Shown: positions 25,448 through 33,568 of the stretch, in pieces | Numbering within the stretch: position 1 is the stretch's first letter | Layout: every line of letters starts with the position of its first letter | Assembly: GCF_003581585.1 (NCBI RefSeq) | Contig: NZ_QXIR01000017.1 | Location: 41,419 to 105,418, forward strand | Source: Bacillus salacetis | GTDB taxonomy: Bacteria > Bacillota > Bacilli > Bacillales > Bacillaceae_B | Direction of reading: 5' to 3' | DNA length: 64,000 nt | Translations under genes and position numbers: made by a program | The notes under the pieces: model-generated | The model's input: only the letters and a program-made list of their open reading frames with translations | What the model was told of the DNA's origin: nothing | The model's database searches: none

Positions 25448-26380
25448 TTATTTTTTAATAATATAGTCAGGCAAAGATCTTTCAATAGAGGTTTCTTTGC
25501 TTCCAACCCCTGATTCTTTATCAATGGTATTGTCATGTAACAGAATATTATAAGCACCTGCAGGTATACCTTCAGTATCTTTAATCGTTTGAACTACCCT
25601 TTCCAGCTCTTCAGTTGCGGGTTTTTCCCCTGGCCTATTTTTATAGAGCTGAATGGTAATATAAATGGCTTCAGGATCGACCTCTGAAATGTTCAGCGTT
25701 TCTTTCCATTCCTCTTTACTGGTTTTGGGATTTTTTATGTATGTGTCCATGATTAGGTTCGATCTTTCTATATCGCCAAAAGAAACATAATAATAAGGAG
25801 TTCCATAGCCGAAAGCTGCAGTATTATTTATTGCTTCTTTTGTTTCTCCGGTAAATGCCAGCTCTTCTGCCATTCCCTCAATTACTTGATTAAGCTTGGT
25901 GAATTCATCCTCGTATAGTAACCCATAAACACCTGAGGCAATGGCATTCTCCACCTCTCCCTCTGGTGAAAAAACCTGGTCAGTCAGCATTTTTTCCTCG
26001 CTCACATCTATGGGCACAACTGCATAGGTATGGAAATGCGTCTTACCTATCGACTCAACAAATACACTGGCTCCATCAACGTTACCGACAACATTATGAA
26101 CCTCAACATCTGTTTTATGTTGCTTTAAGAAAAAATCTTTCACAGCCTGTTCCACTTCATCACGGTTGGCTTCTGCAATCTTGTCATTTTGTTGCCCGTT
26201 TTCAAGAGAAAACCCTTCTCCGTCATATTCCTGTACGCTTACTAAACCATCGCCAGAGTCCTTCCCTTCAACTTGAGTATTCTTTTCCTCCACGCCATTA
26301 CCATTTGCACTATCCATACAACCACCAAGTAACAATGAAAGCCCGATTCCGTATATGATCACCTTATTTTTTCTGTTCAT
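25448..26380 (-). CDS. DUF1672-like lipoprotein, array member 6 (variant lacking MTPYY)
   Basis: 310 residues from ATG 26380, whose AGGAGG lies inside the conserved leader; an in-frame start eight codons earlier would include that leader and is rejected. Signal ends LLLGGC, then MDSANGNGVEEKNTQVEGK. It is the sister of member 8: VQEYDGEGFSLENGQQNDKI, GNVDGASVFVESIGKTHFHT, FGYGTPYYYVSFG and LLHDNTIDKESGVGSKE. Confidence 0.8.
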   Translation of the reverse strand: MNRKNKVIIYGIGLSLLLGGCMDSANGNGVEEKNTQVEGKDSGDGLVSVQEYDGEGFSLENGQQNDKIAEANRDEVEQAVKDFFLKQHKTDVEVHNVVGNVDGASVFVESIGKTHFHTYAVVPIDVSEEKMLTDQVFSPEGEVENAIASGVYGLLYEDEFTKLNQVIEGMAEELAFTGETKEAINNTAAFGYGTPYYYVSFGDIERSNLIMDTYIKNPKTSKEEWKETLNISEVDPEAIYITIQLYKNRPGEKPATEELERVVQTIKDTEGIPAGAYNILLHDNTIDKESGVGSKETSIERSLPDYIIKK

Positions 26381-26422
26381 GAATGACTGGTCCTCCTTTC
26401 CCATTTTCCCTTCACCTCAAGC

Positions 26423-27346
26423 TTACTCAATGACAATATAGTCAGGAACCCCAACACGTAATGAGTTTTCTTTGTAGCCATCGTCGACTTTTTCATTAAT
26501 TAAATTATCGTTGATTACTAGACTATAACTTCCTTTAGGAATAGAGTTCATTTTCTTTAAATCTTTAGGAATCGCATGAAATAATTCCTTGCTGGGTTCT
26601 GCTCCCTCTTCTTCCATAAATAGCTGCAGATTAATTTTTAGATTTTCAACCGAAAATTCATCCATGGCGAAATGCGATTTAAGTTCAGCAGGAGGAATGG
26701 TTGGGTTTTCAATATACGCATCATATACAGGCTTTATGGCCTTGTCAGAAGAAGAAGTCGTAATAAAGTAATAAGGGGTCATATAGCCGGTTCCTCCAAC
26801 ATTCTCTATAGCTTCCTTTGTTTTGCCAACCACCTTATTCTCTGCCTCAATTTTTTCAAGGTACTGATCAAGTTCCGCAAACTCTTTCTCGAACAGTAAA
26901 TGGTAAAGCCCTCCACGGATGGCACTTTCCACTTCACCTTCAAGAGACACGACTTCATCCGCCTTCACTTTTTCTTCACTCAAATCAATCGGCACTATTG
27001 CGGTCGTATAAAAGTGAACCGGTCCTGTCGATTCGACAAACACAGTCGCACCACCCTTGTTCCCTACAATGTTGTGGACTTTGACATCTGTTTTATATTT
27101 TTCGATAAAGAAATCTTTAACGGCTTTTTGAACTTCAACACGTTTTTCTTCTGCAATTCTATCTGCGTCTTCCCCGTTTCGGAGTACATATCCTTCACCC
27201 TTGTAATCTTGCACTCTCACAAACGTGTCTTTGTAGGGACCTGTCACCTCTTGTGAATCCGCATTATTTTTTCCATTACCCATACATCCTCCGAGTAATA
27301 ACGAAAGGCCGATTACATATATAATCCATTTGTTTTTTCTGTTCAT
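26423..27346 (-). CDS. DUF1672-like lipoprotein, array member 5 (mosaic)
   Basis: 307 residues. The 5' part up to about residue 160 (DNA 26870-27346) is nearly identical to member 4, including GEVESAIRGGLYHLLFEKEF. The 3' part (AIENVGGTGYMTPYYFITTS, DAYIENPTIPPAELKSHF, VINDNLINEKVDDGYKENS) is only moderately similar. This abrupt change in similarity is the clearest sign of recombination within the array. Signal ends LLLGGC. Confidence 0.82.
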   Translation of the reverse strand: MNRKNKWIIYVIGLSLLLGGCMGNGKNNADSQEVTGPYKDTFVRVQDYKGEGYVLRNGEDADRIAEEKRVEVQKAVKDFFIEKYKTDVKVHNIVGNKGGATVFVESTGPVHFYTTAIVPIDLSEEKVKADEVVSLEGEVESAIRGGLYHLLFEKEFAELDQYLEKIEAENKVVGKTKEAIENVGGTGYMTPYYFITTSSSDKAIKPVYDAYIENPTIPPAELKSHFAMDEFSVENLKINLQLFMEEEGAEPSKELFHAIPKDLKKMNSIPKGSYSLVINDNLINEKVDDGYKENSLRVGVPDYIVIE

Positions 27347-27374
27347 GAATGTCTGGTCCTCCTTTCCACCAACC

Positions 27375-28298
27375 TTAATTAATTTCGATATAGTCAGGAA
27401 ACCCGGCTTCTAATGAATTATCTTTCAACCCGTCACCCACTTTCTCATTAATTAAGTTGTCATTGAGGGTCAGGCTATAACTTCCTTTAGGAATACCGGT
27501 CATTCCTTTCAAATCATTTGAAAGTTGATTTATTAATTCTTCATTCGGTTCCGAGTCCTTTTCCTCCATAAATAGCTCTATATTAATTTTTATATTTTCA
27601 GCAGAGAACCCGTCTTCTGCAAATTGAGCTTTGAATTCACTTACTGGAGTATCTGGATTTTCAAGGTATAAATCATATACTGGCTTTATGGCTTTGTCGG
27701 ATTTAGAGGTGGTTATAAAATAATAGGGAGTCATATACCCGATTCCTCCAACATTTTCTATAGCTTCCATGGTTCTTCCCACTACCTTATGCTCGTTTAC
27801 AAAGGTATCAAGGTACTGATCAAGTTCCGCGAACTCTTTCTCGAACAGTAAATGGTAAAGCCCTCCACGGATGGCACTTTCCACTTCACCTTCAAGAGAC
27901 ACTACTCCATCCGCCTTTACTTCTTCTTCACTCAAATCAATCGGCACGATCGCAGTCGTATAGAAGTGAACCGGTCCTGTCGATTCGACAAACACAGTCG
28001 CACCATCCTTGTTCCCTACAATGTTGTGGACTTTGACGTCTGTTTTATATTTTTCCATAAAGAAATCTTTAACAGCTCTTTGAACGTCATCACGTTTTTC
28101 TTCTGCAATTCTATCTGCGTCTTCTCCGTTCCGGAGTACATATCCTTCACCCTTATAATCTTGCACTCTCACAAAAGTGTCTTTGTAGGGTCCTGTTACC
28201 TCTTGTGAATCCACATTATTTTTTCCATTAGCTATACATCCTCCGAGTAATAACGAAAGTCCGATTCCATATATAATCCATTTGTTTTTTCTGTTCAT
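27375..28298 (-). CDS. DUF1672-like lipoprotein, array member 4 (near-twin of member 11)
   Basis: 307 residues. Signal ends LLLGGC, then IANGKNNVDSQEVTGPYKDT. The DNA from the stop codon to well past the MTPYY motif differs from member 11 (20322-21251) by only scattered single bases; the proteins differ mostly at the N-terminus. It represents a recent copy or a gene conversion of the toxin-linked immunity candidate, 7 kb upstream in the same array. Confidence 0.82.
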   Translation of the reverse strand: MNRKNKWIIYGIGLSLLLGGCIANGKNNVDSQEVTGPYKDTFVRVQDYKGEGYVLRNGEDADRIAEEKRDDVQRAVKDFFMEKYKTDVKVHNIVGNKDGATVFVESTGPVHFYTTAIVPIDLSEEEVKADGVVSLEGEVESAIRGGLYHLLFEKEFAELDQYLDTFVNEHKVVGRTMEAIENVGGIGYMTPYYFITTSKSDKAIKPVYDLYLENPDTPVSEFKAQFAEDGFSAENIKINIELFMEEKDSEPNEELINQLSNDLKGMTGIPKGSYSLTLNDNLINEKVGDGLKDNSLEAGFPDYIEIN

Positions 28299-28396
28299 GA
28301 ATGTCTGGTCCTCCTAATGGGATGGGATTATTGATAAGCTGCTATTCCAGCCAGTTCTTAATTCTAGTACGTCTGGTATAGGTATTTTAATCAAAT

Positions 28397-29305
28397 TCAG
28401 TCCGAACTTTCCGCTCTTACTATCTCATTTTTTATGGAATTATCCTTATTGCCTTCAAATGACTCCTTATGAACTCCATTATCATTCACAACCACTCTGT
28501 ACATCCCATTAGGAATAGCCCCCATCTCTTTTAGATCATCCGTTACTTTTTTCAGAATTTCTTCATCAGGCGGAACGTTTTCTTTTTCCATAAAAAGCAT
28601 GATGTTAATTCTTACATTTTTCTCATCAAATGAAGCTTGATCAAATGCTTTTTCAAGCTGTTCTTTACTCGTATTTGGATTACTCATGTACAACTCATAT
28701 ACCGGCTTTATGGCCTCATCTCCAAATAGGGACGACATAAAGTAGTACGGTGTCATAACACCAGATCCACCAACGTTCTCGAGGGACTCTACTGTTCTCC
28801 CAACAACGGCTTCTTCCGCCACAACATTTTCCAGGTATTTATCCAGGTTTTCAAACTCTGTCTCGAACACCAGCCTGTATAATCCTTCCCTGATTCCTTT
28901 TTCAACTACATCCTCCTGCGTCCATACATCCTCCATCATGATTTCTTCCGTTCCTGGATTGATTGGAACAATGGCAGTTGAATAAAAGTGCACTGGCTCT
29001 GTCGATTCCACAAATACCGTCACTCCATCAACATTCCCCACCAGATTATGTACTACAACCTCTGTCTTATAGTTCTCTAAGAAGAAATCCTTTACCGCTT
29101 TTTCCACTTCGCCACTTTTAGCCTCGGCAATTTTATCGTTCTCGTCCCCATTATTCAAAAAATACCCTTTCCCTTTATAATCCTGCACTCTTGCATACGG
29201 TTCCTTCACTTCATCCTGCTTCTCATCCACACCATTATCCATACATCCTGCAAGTAAGAAGGAAAGTCCAATTACATATATAATCCATTTGTTTTTTCTG
29301 TTCAT
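28397..29305 (-). CDS. DUF1672-like lipoprotein, array member 3
   Basis: 302 residues. Signal FLLAGC, then MDNGVDEKQDEVKEPYARVQ. It belongs to the HNLVGNVDGVTVFVES branch with members 1 and 7. Middle SGVMTPYYFMSSLFGDE and end VNDNGVHKESFEGNKDNS. It lies 98 bp upstream of member 4 in transcription order; the gap shows no clear terminator. Confidence 0.8.
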   Translation of the reverse strand: MNRKNKWIIYVIGLSFLLAGCMDNGVDEKQDEVKEPYARVQDYKGKGYFLNNGDENDKIAEAKSGEVEKAVKDFFLENYKTEVVVHNLVGNVDGVTVFVESTEPVHFYSTAIVPINPGTEEIMMEDVWTQEDVVEKGIREGLYRLVFETEFENLDKYLENVVAEEAVVGRTVESLENVGGSGVMTPYYFMSSLFGDEAIKPVYELYMSNPNTSKEQLEKAFDQASFDEKNVRINIMLFMEKENVPPDEEILKKVTDDLKEMGAIPNGMYRVVVNDNGVHKESFEGNKDNSIKNEIVRAESSD

Positions 29306-29385
29306 GAATGTCTGGTCCTCCTAACTGATACTTCCTCTCTCAATTTTCCTCAAGGCCAGTTGGGTCACCATAGTATTAAACCGCC

Positions 29386-30303
29386 TTATTCTTTTATGAT
29401 TTCATCGGGGTAAGCCCGTTCAAGGGAATTGTCTTTCACACCTTCAAATGAGTCCTTGTGGATTCGATTATCATTTACGAAGACACTATAGGCCCCCTTT
29501 GGAAAATCAGCTGCATCTTCTATGTCATTAATAATCTGGTTGAATACTTTTTCACTTGGTTCCTTACCTTTTTCTTTCATGAAAAGCATGATGGATATTC
29601 TTAAATTTTTCGGATCAAATGCTTCCTTTTTAAACGCTGCTTGTAATTGCTCTGCGCTGGCATCAGGATTATTTATATATAGTTCATATACAGGTTTAAT
29701 AGCCTCATCTTTAATTGGTGACGTTGAAATGAAATAGTACGGAGTCATATACCCATCTCCTGCAACATTTTCGAGAGATTCTCTTGTCCTTCCAACAACT
29801 TCCCCTTCAGTTACGACTTTCTCCATGTAACTGTCTAATTGGCTAAATTCCTTATCGAACAATTGTTTATACAAGCCATCTGTTATGGCACTTTCTACTT
29901 GCCCTTCCTTGGACCAAACCTCATCCGATTGGATGGTCTGATCACTCGAATTGATGGGGACAACAGCATACGTATAGAAAGAAAGCGGGCCGGTTGACTC
30001 GACAAACACGGTGGCCCCATCCACATTCCCAACCATATTATGAACTTCGATTTCTGTACGATATTGAGTCAGAAAAAAATCTTTTACGGCGTTCTCAACT
30101 TCTTCCCGCTGTTCTTCTGCGATTTTGTCGTTTTCCTTCCCGTCTTTTAATGTGTAGCCTTCGCCCTTATAATCCTGTACACTTATATACTGTTCTTCCA
30201 TTTCATCCTGCGTACTCTTCTCGTCCACACCATTATCCATACATCCTGCAAGTAATAAGGAAAGTCCGATTCCATATATGATCCACTTGTTTTTTCTGTT
30301 CAT
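29386..30303 (-). CDS. DUF1672-like lipoprotein, array member 2
   Basis: 305 residues from ATG 30303; a start 11 codons upstream would read through the ribosome site and is rejected. Signal ends LLLAGC, then MDNGVDEKSTQDEMEEQ. Motifs VQDYKGEGYTLKDGKENDKI, VHNMVGNVDGATVFVES, YAVVPINS, DGYMTPYYFISTS and VNDNRIHKDSFEGVKDNS. The C-terminus ERAYPDEIIKE resembles members 12 and 13 at the other end of the array. Confidence 0.8.
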   Translation of the reverse strand: MNRKNKWIIYGIGLSLLLAGCMDNGVDEKSTQDEMEEQYISVQDYKGEGYTLKDGKENDKIAEEQREEVENAVKDFFLTQYRTEIEVHNMVGNVDGATVFVESTGPLSFYTYAVVPINSSDQTIQSDEVWSKEGQVESAITDGLYKQLFDKEFSQLDSYMEKVVTEGEVVGRTRESLENVAGDGYMTPYYFISTSPIKDEAIKPVYELYINNPDASAEQLQAAFKKEAFDPKNLRISIMLFMKEKGKEPSEKVFNQIINDIEDAADFPKGAYSVFVNDNRIHKDSFEGVKDNSLERAYPDEIIKE

Positions 30304-30339
30304 GAATGTTTGATCCTCCTCATTGGCTGGGTTCATCTA

Positions 30340-31239
30340 CTATTTAGATTTAATAAATTCAGCCTTAATCGAATTATCCTTATACCCCTCAGATGATTCT
30401 TTATGTATTCCATTATCATTGATGATGATTTGATAAGTTCCATTCGGAATTGAATCCATTCCTTCTAAATCCTTTAAAACTTTTTCCAGAAGGCTTTTAC
30501 TCGGGGAAGCCTTCTCCTCGCTCATATATAAGATAACGTTCATGGTTAGATATTCTTCATCAAATAATTCTGTATTGAATGCACTTTTCAGGTTTTCCGT
30601 TTTGGTATCCGGATCTTCCATGTATAAATCGTACACAGGCTGGATTGCCTCATCACCATTAAACGAAGTAATCGTATAGTAAGGTGTCATGAATCCTGAT
30701 CCACCTGTATTCTGCAGTGATTTAACCGTTCTTCCCACTACCTCTTTTTCAGATGCCAGTTCCTCAAGGTAATGATCCAGCTTCTTAAACTCTTCTTCAA
30801 AAATTTTAAAATATAAGCCTTCTCGAATCCCTTCTTCCACCACATCTTCCTGAGACCTCACTTCATCAGAAATGATTTCTTTCGCTTTCTGATTGATTGG
30901 AACAATGGCAGATGAATAAAAGTGCAATGGCCCAGTCGATTCCACAAACACCGTCACTCCATCTACATTCCCCACCAGATTATGTACTACAACCTCCGTC
31001 TTGTATTCCTCTAAGAAGAAATCCGTCACCGCTCTTTCCACTTCTCCACTTTTGGCCTCGGCAATCTGATCGTTTTCGTCCCCATTATTCAAAAAGTACC
31101 CTTCCCCTTTATAATCCTGCACTCTTGCATACTCATCCTTTACTTCAGCCTGCTTCTCATCCACACCATTACCCATGCATCCGCCAAGTACTAATGAAAG
31201 TCCGATTCCATATATAATCCACTTCTTTTTTCTGTTCAT
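30340..31239 (-). CDS. DUF1672-like lipoprotein, array member 1 (first transcribed)
   Basis: 299 residues. Signal MNRKKKWIIYGIGLSLVLGGC with Cys21, then MGNGVDEKQAEVKDEYARVQ. HNLVGNVDGVTVFVES branch. Middle SGFMTPYYTITSFNGDE and end INDNGIHKESSEGYKDNS. As the first gene it should carry the main array promoter in the 284 bp upstream, where copy 2 of the 67-bp inverted-repeat segment also lies. Confidence 0.8.
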   Translation of the reverse strand: MNRKKKWIIYGIGLSLVLGGCMGNGVDEKQAEVKDEYARVQDYKGEGYFLNNGDENDQIAEAKSGEVERAVTDFFLEEYKTEVVVHNLVGNVDGVTVFVESTGPLHFYSSAIVPINQKAKEIISDEVRSQEDVVEEGIREGLYFKIFEEEFKKLDHYLEELASEKEVVGRTVKSLQNTGGSGFMTPYYTITSFNGDEAIQPVYDLYMEDPDTKTENLKSAFNTELFDEEYLTMNVILYMSEEKASPSKSLLEKVLKDLEGMDSIPNGTYQIIINDNGIHKESSEGYKDNSIKAEFIKSK

Positions 31240-31366
31240 GAATGTCTGATCCTCCTAATGCAATAGGTTCATATTAAAAAACACCTTTAAACTTTATGTA
31301 TGAATGTTCGCCATCCCCTATTAATCCTGCTGAATTTCCGCGGGTTTTACGACTTCTATATTTGGA

Positions 31367-31433
31367 TAATTACCCCAATTATTCAAAACATAGCCTTTAA
31401 TAGGAGAAATATTTCTTAGTATGGAGTAATTAG
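31367..31433. repeat. 67-bp segment with TAATTACCCC / GGAGTAATTA ends, copy 2
   Basis: Same length, same inverted ends and same middle block (ACATAGCCT, AATATTT) as 21464-21530. It lies in the region upstream of the first array gene. It could be a small non-autonomous element or a duplicated control site. Confidence 0.65.
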
Positions 31434-31523
31434 TCTAACCTGAGATTTCCCTAGGCATGTCACTACAATTCAGCAACAAAAATAGAGACAAGGTTCCCCC
31501 TGTCTCTTTGTAAGTACTTCCCG

Positions 31524-32222
31524 TCACCCCAAACTCGTCAGCAGCACCATCGTTCCATTGGTCAGTCCATGAACTAAAACGGATGGCCAGATCGAGCCCG
31601 TCCGTTCATAGGCCAGCGCAAAAATAATCCCGCTGAAGAAATTGACCGGCATGACATTGTAGGTTGGAATATGGACGATTGTAAAGATGAGCGAGCTAAG
31701 CAAAATCGCTCCTTTAAACCCGACACGCGTCCGCAGCCACCGGTATAAAAAGCCTCTGTAAAAGATCTCTTCGTAAATGGGAGAAATAACCGCAGCAGAG
31801 ACAAAGGCAAGCAGAACCGTAACCAGCGTCACATTCTGCTGCATTGCCTCCGTCTTGCTGTTCTCCCACGTATTCCCTATAAAACTGGTGAGCACCACAA
31901 TGATGACAGCACCCGCCAATAGAATAATGGAATATAAAATGATCAGTTTCCAATCCTTCATCTGAAAGGGCTTTACGCCCACTTCACTCCAGGAAAGCTT
32001 TTTTGGACGCAGAGCGATAAAATAAATGCCTCCGAGTAATACGATGGCGATTGTTAATCCCATCAACGTCCCCGCGTACAATTCGTTGTTCAGCCAGCCA
32101 GAGTAAATCGGCTGCACCGTCCATTTAATGACGCCAATCACAATGACAAACTCAAGGACCATGAGCAGGACAAATTCCTTCACACCCCATCGGTCTCTCT
32201 CTTTCCAGTTTTGCTGTTCCAT
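31524..32222 (-). CDS. CPBP-family intramembrane metalloprotease (CAAX/Abi type)
   Basis: 232 residues with about seven or eight TM helices. Catalytic motif IYEEIFYRGFLYRWLR (EExxxR), second motif FTIVHIP (FxxxH) and third SVLVHGLTNG (HxxxN) are all intact. The start at 32222 is chosen because AGAGGG lies six bases upstream; the ATG two codons earlier overlaps that site. Family members cleave prenylated or small membrane substrates, or give immunity to peptide bacteriocins. Divergent to a MerR-type regulator. Confidence 0.85.
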   Translation of the reverse strand: MEQQNWKERDRWGVKEFVLLMVLEFVIVIGVIKWTVQPIYSGWLNNELYAGTLMGLTIAIVLLGGIYFIALRPKKLSWSEVGVKPFQMKDWKLIILYSIILLAGAVIIVVLTSFIGNTWENSKTEAMQQNVTLVTVLLAFVSAAVISPIYEEIFYRGFLYRWLRTRVGFKGAILLSSLIFTIVHIPTYNVMPVNFFSGIIFALAYERTGSIWPSVLVHGLTNGTMVLLTSLG

Positions 32223-32246
32223 CCTCATCCCTCTTCCTTTATATGC

Positions 32247-32282
32247 TATAATCCAACTGTACAGGGTGACGCTGCGTTACCC
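32247..32282. promoter_or_regulatory. Divergent promoter region with candidate MerR operator
   Basis: GGGTGACG-CTG-CGTTACCC (32264-32282) is a near-perfect inverted repeat, the form bound by MerR-family dimers. TATAAT lies at 32247-32252 on the plus strand, and TATAAA-like sequence on the minus strand. The region separates the CPBP protease gene from the MerR-type gene, so one site may control both. Confidence 0.5.
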
Positions 32283-32309
32283 GCAAGCATTTTTTTCAGG
32301 GGGAATGAA

Positions 32310-33056
32310 ATGAAACGCTGGACAACCGGAGAGGTATCCAAACAGAGGAATATCTCCATCCGCACGCTTCGATATTATGACGGAATCGATCTCCTTACAC
32401 CGAGTTTCAAGGATGATAACGGAAAGAGGTATTATTCAGAGGAAGATTTATTCACATTGGAAAAAATCATCATCCTGAAATCCCTCTCGCTTCCATTGGA
32501 AGACATCCGCACAATATTGGACAAGCTTTCCTATAAGCAAATCCTGATCTCTCACTACAATTATCTGCAAGAGCAGCAAGCGGCCCTTCAAACAAGCATT
32601 TCCAAGACCGCCTCACTGATCAACATGATCGACCTGGAAGAAACGCTGTCCTGGGAACGCGTTTCCGAGCTTGTTAAAAATTCGGAAGAAAGCTCCAAAA
32701 AGTGGATCGATTACTTTCAAGAAGATGAAAAAGCATTCTTACAAAAAGCCATCCCCAACCTCAGCCATAACGATGACTCCACACAACAATATATGACCCT
32801 GCTGCGGCAGATTGAATGGTGTATAAAACACGACATCAAACCAGAATCAGACCAAGGCGCCGAAATCGCAGCTAAACTAATCGAACTAACGGATGCCAGT
32901 TTCGAAGGAGATACAGAGCTGATGGACAAATTCTGGGAAGTCAGGAAGCTGCCTGCCGAGGAAACGGGGCTCTATCCGGTTTCGGAAGAAGTGCTGGAGT
33001 TTGTGGAGCGTGGGATTGCTTTTGTGTCTGAACGCCAGAAAGAGACTGAGGTCTGA
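32310..33056 (+). CDS. MerR-family transcriptional regulator
   Basis: 248 residues. The N-terminal winged helix (WTTGEVSKQRNISIRTLRYY, DGIDLLTPSF, RYYSEEDLFTLEKIIILKSL) is typical. It is followed by a coiled-coil dimer helix and a C-terminal domain (about 120-240) resembling the TipAS/effector fold of multidrug-type regulators. ATG 32310 follows CAGGGGGA; an upstream in-frame ATG at 32211 lies inside the divergent gene and is rejected. Confidence 0.87.
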   Translation: MKRWTTGEVSKQRNISIRTLRYYDGIDLLTPSFKDDNGKRYYSEEDLFTLEKIIILKSLSLPLEDIRTILDKLSYKQILISHYNYLQEQQAALQTSISKTASLINMIDLEETLSWERVSELVKNSEESSKKWIDYFQEDEKAFLQKAIPNLSHNDDSTQQYMTLLRQIEWCIKHDIKPESDQGAEIAAKLIELTDASFEGDTELMDKFWEVRKLPAEETGLYPVSEEVLEFVERGIAFVSERQKETEV

Positions 33057-33061
33057 ACCAT

Positions 33062-33102
33062 ATAAAAAAGGCCTGTTCCCCTAGTGTGCTGAGAACAGGC
33101 CT
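33062..33102 (-). terminator. Terminator between convergent genes
   Basis: AGGCCTGTTC / GAACAGGCCT 10-bp stem; on the minus strand it is followed by TTTTTTATA, so it ends the MazG-like transcript and may also act for the MerR gene. Confidence 0.8.
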
Positions 33103-33107
33103 ATTCA

Positions 33108-33410
33108 TTAACTTCCTTGCTTTACCGGGTATTTAATATTATTTTTCTCAAGCTTTTTATAAACTTCATCCTCCAGATCCACATCAAGTGAATCCGCCAG
33201 CTGGACTAAATAGATCAGCACATCCGCCATTTCCTCCTTGATATTCTGCCTGGTATCCGCTGCCGCCTCTTCACTCGACTTCCATTGGAAGTTCTCCAGC
33301 AGCTCACTTGCTTCAAGGACGATGGAAATTGCCAGGTCCTTTTCCCGGTGGTCGTGATTCCAGCCTCGGTCGTCTCGGAATTTTAGGATTTCATTTTTTA
33401 GGTTTTGCAT
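33108..33410 (-). CDS. MazG-like nucleotide pyrophosphohydrolase
   Basis: 100 residues from ATG 33410 (GGGGAGAT upstream); longer readings lack a ribosome site. All-alpha NTP-PPase pattern: KFRDDRGW, EASELLENFQW (ExxE) and EEMADVLIYLVQLADSLDVD (ExxxD), the metal-binding set of single-domain MazG proteins that hydrolyse (d)NTPs. Two fragments of the same gene occur in the window (15694 and 49188), so this region has been copied more than once. Confidence 0.85.
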   Translation of the reverse strand: MQNLKNEILKFRDDRGWNHDHREKDLAISIVLEASELLENFQWKSSEEAAADTRQNIKEEMADVLIYLVQLADSLDVDLEDEVYKKLEKNNIKYPVKQGS

Positions 33411-33568
33411 AATATCTCCCCTGTTCTCTTCTTCATTATTTGCTGAGTTTCTATCCAGTCTTGAAATATCCCTCGCCATTTCTATCTACCAACCTCTTAG
33501 TATATAATATATGAGGATTCCAGAATTAACTAATAAGTTGCAGCCGGCTCTTTTACAGGAGGGATTTT

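Noticed and set aside
20799..28208. Recurring plus-strand frames of about 118-134 codons opposite the lipoprotein genes
   Set aside because: They recur only because the lipoprotein template strand is conserved; they lack ribosome sites and are antisense shadows.
16033..31239. A full type VII secretion locus around the lipase-like toxin
   Set aside because: I found no EssC-, YukD- or WXG100-like gene in the window; only the toxin-like protein and lipoproteins are present.
32211..32309. Longer MerR reading frame starting at 32211
   Set aside because: It would begin inside the divergent protease gene and cover the promoter and operator; ATG 32310 has a clear ribosome site.
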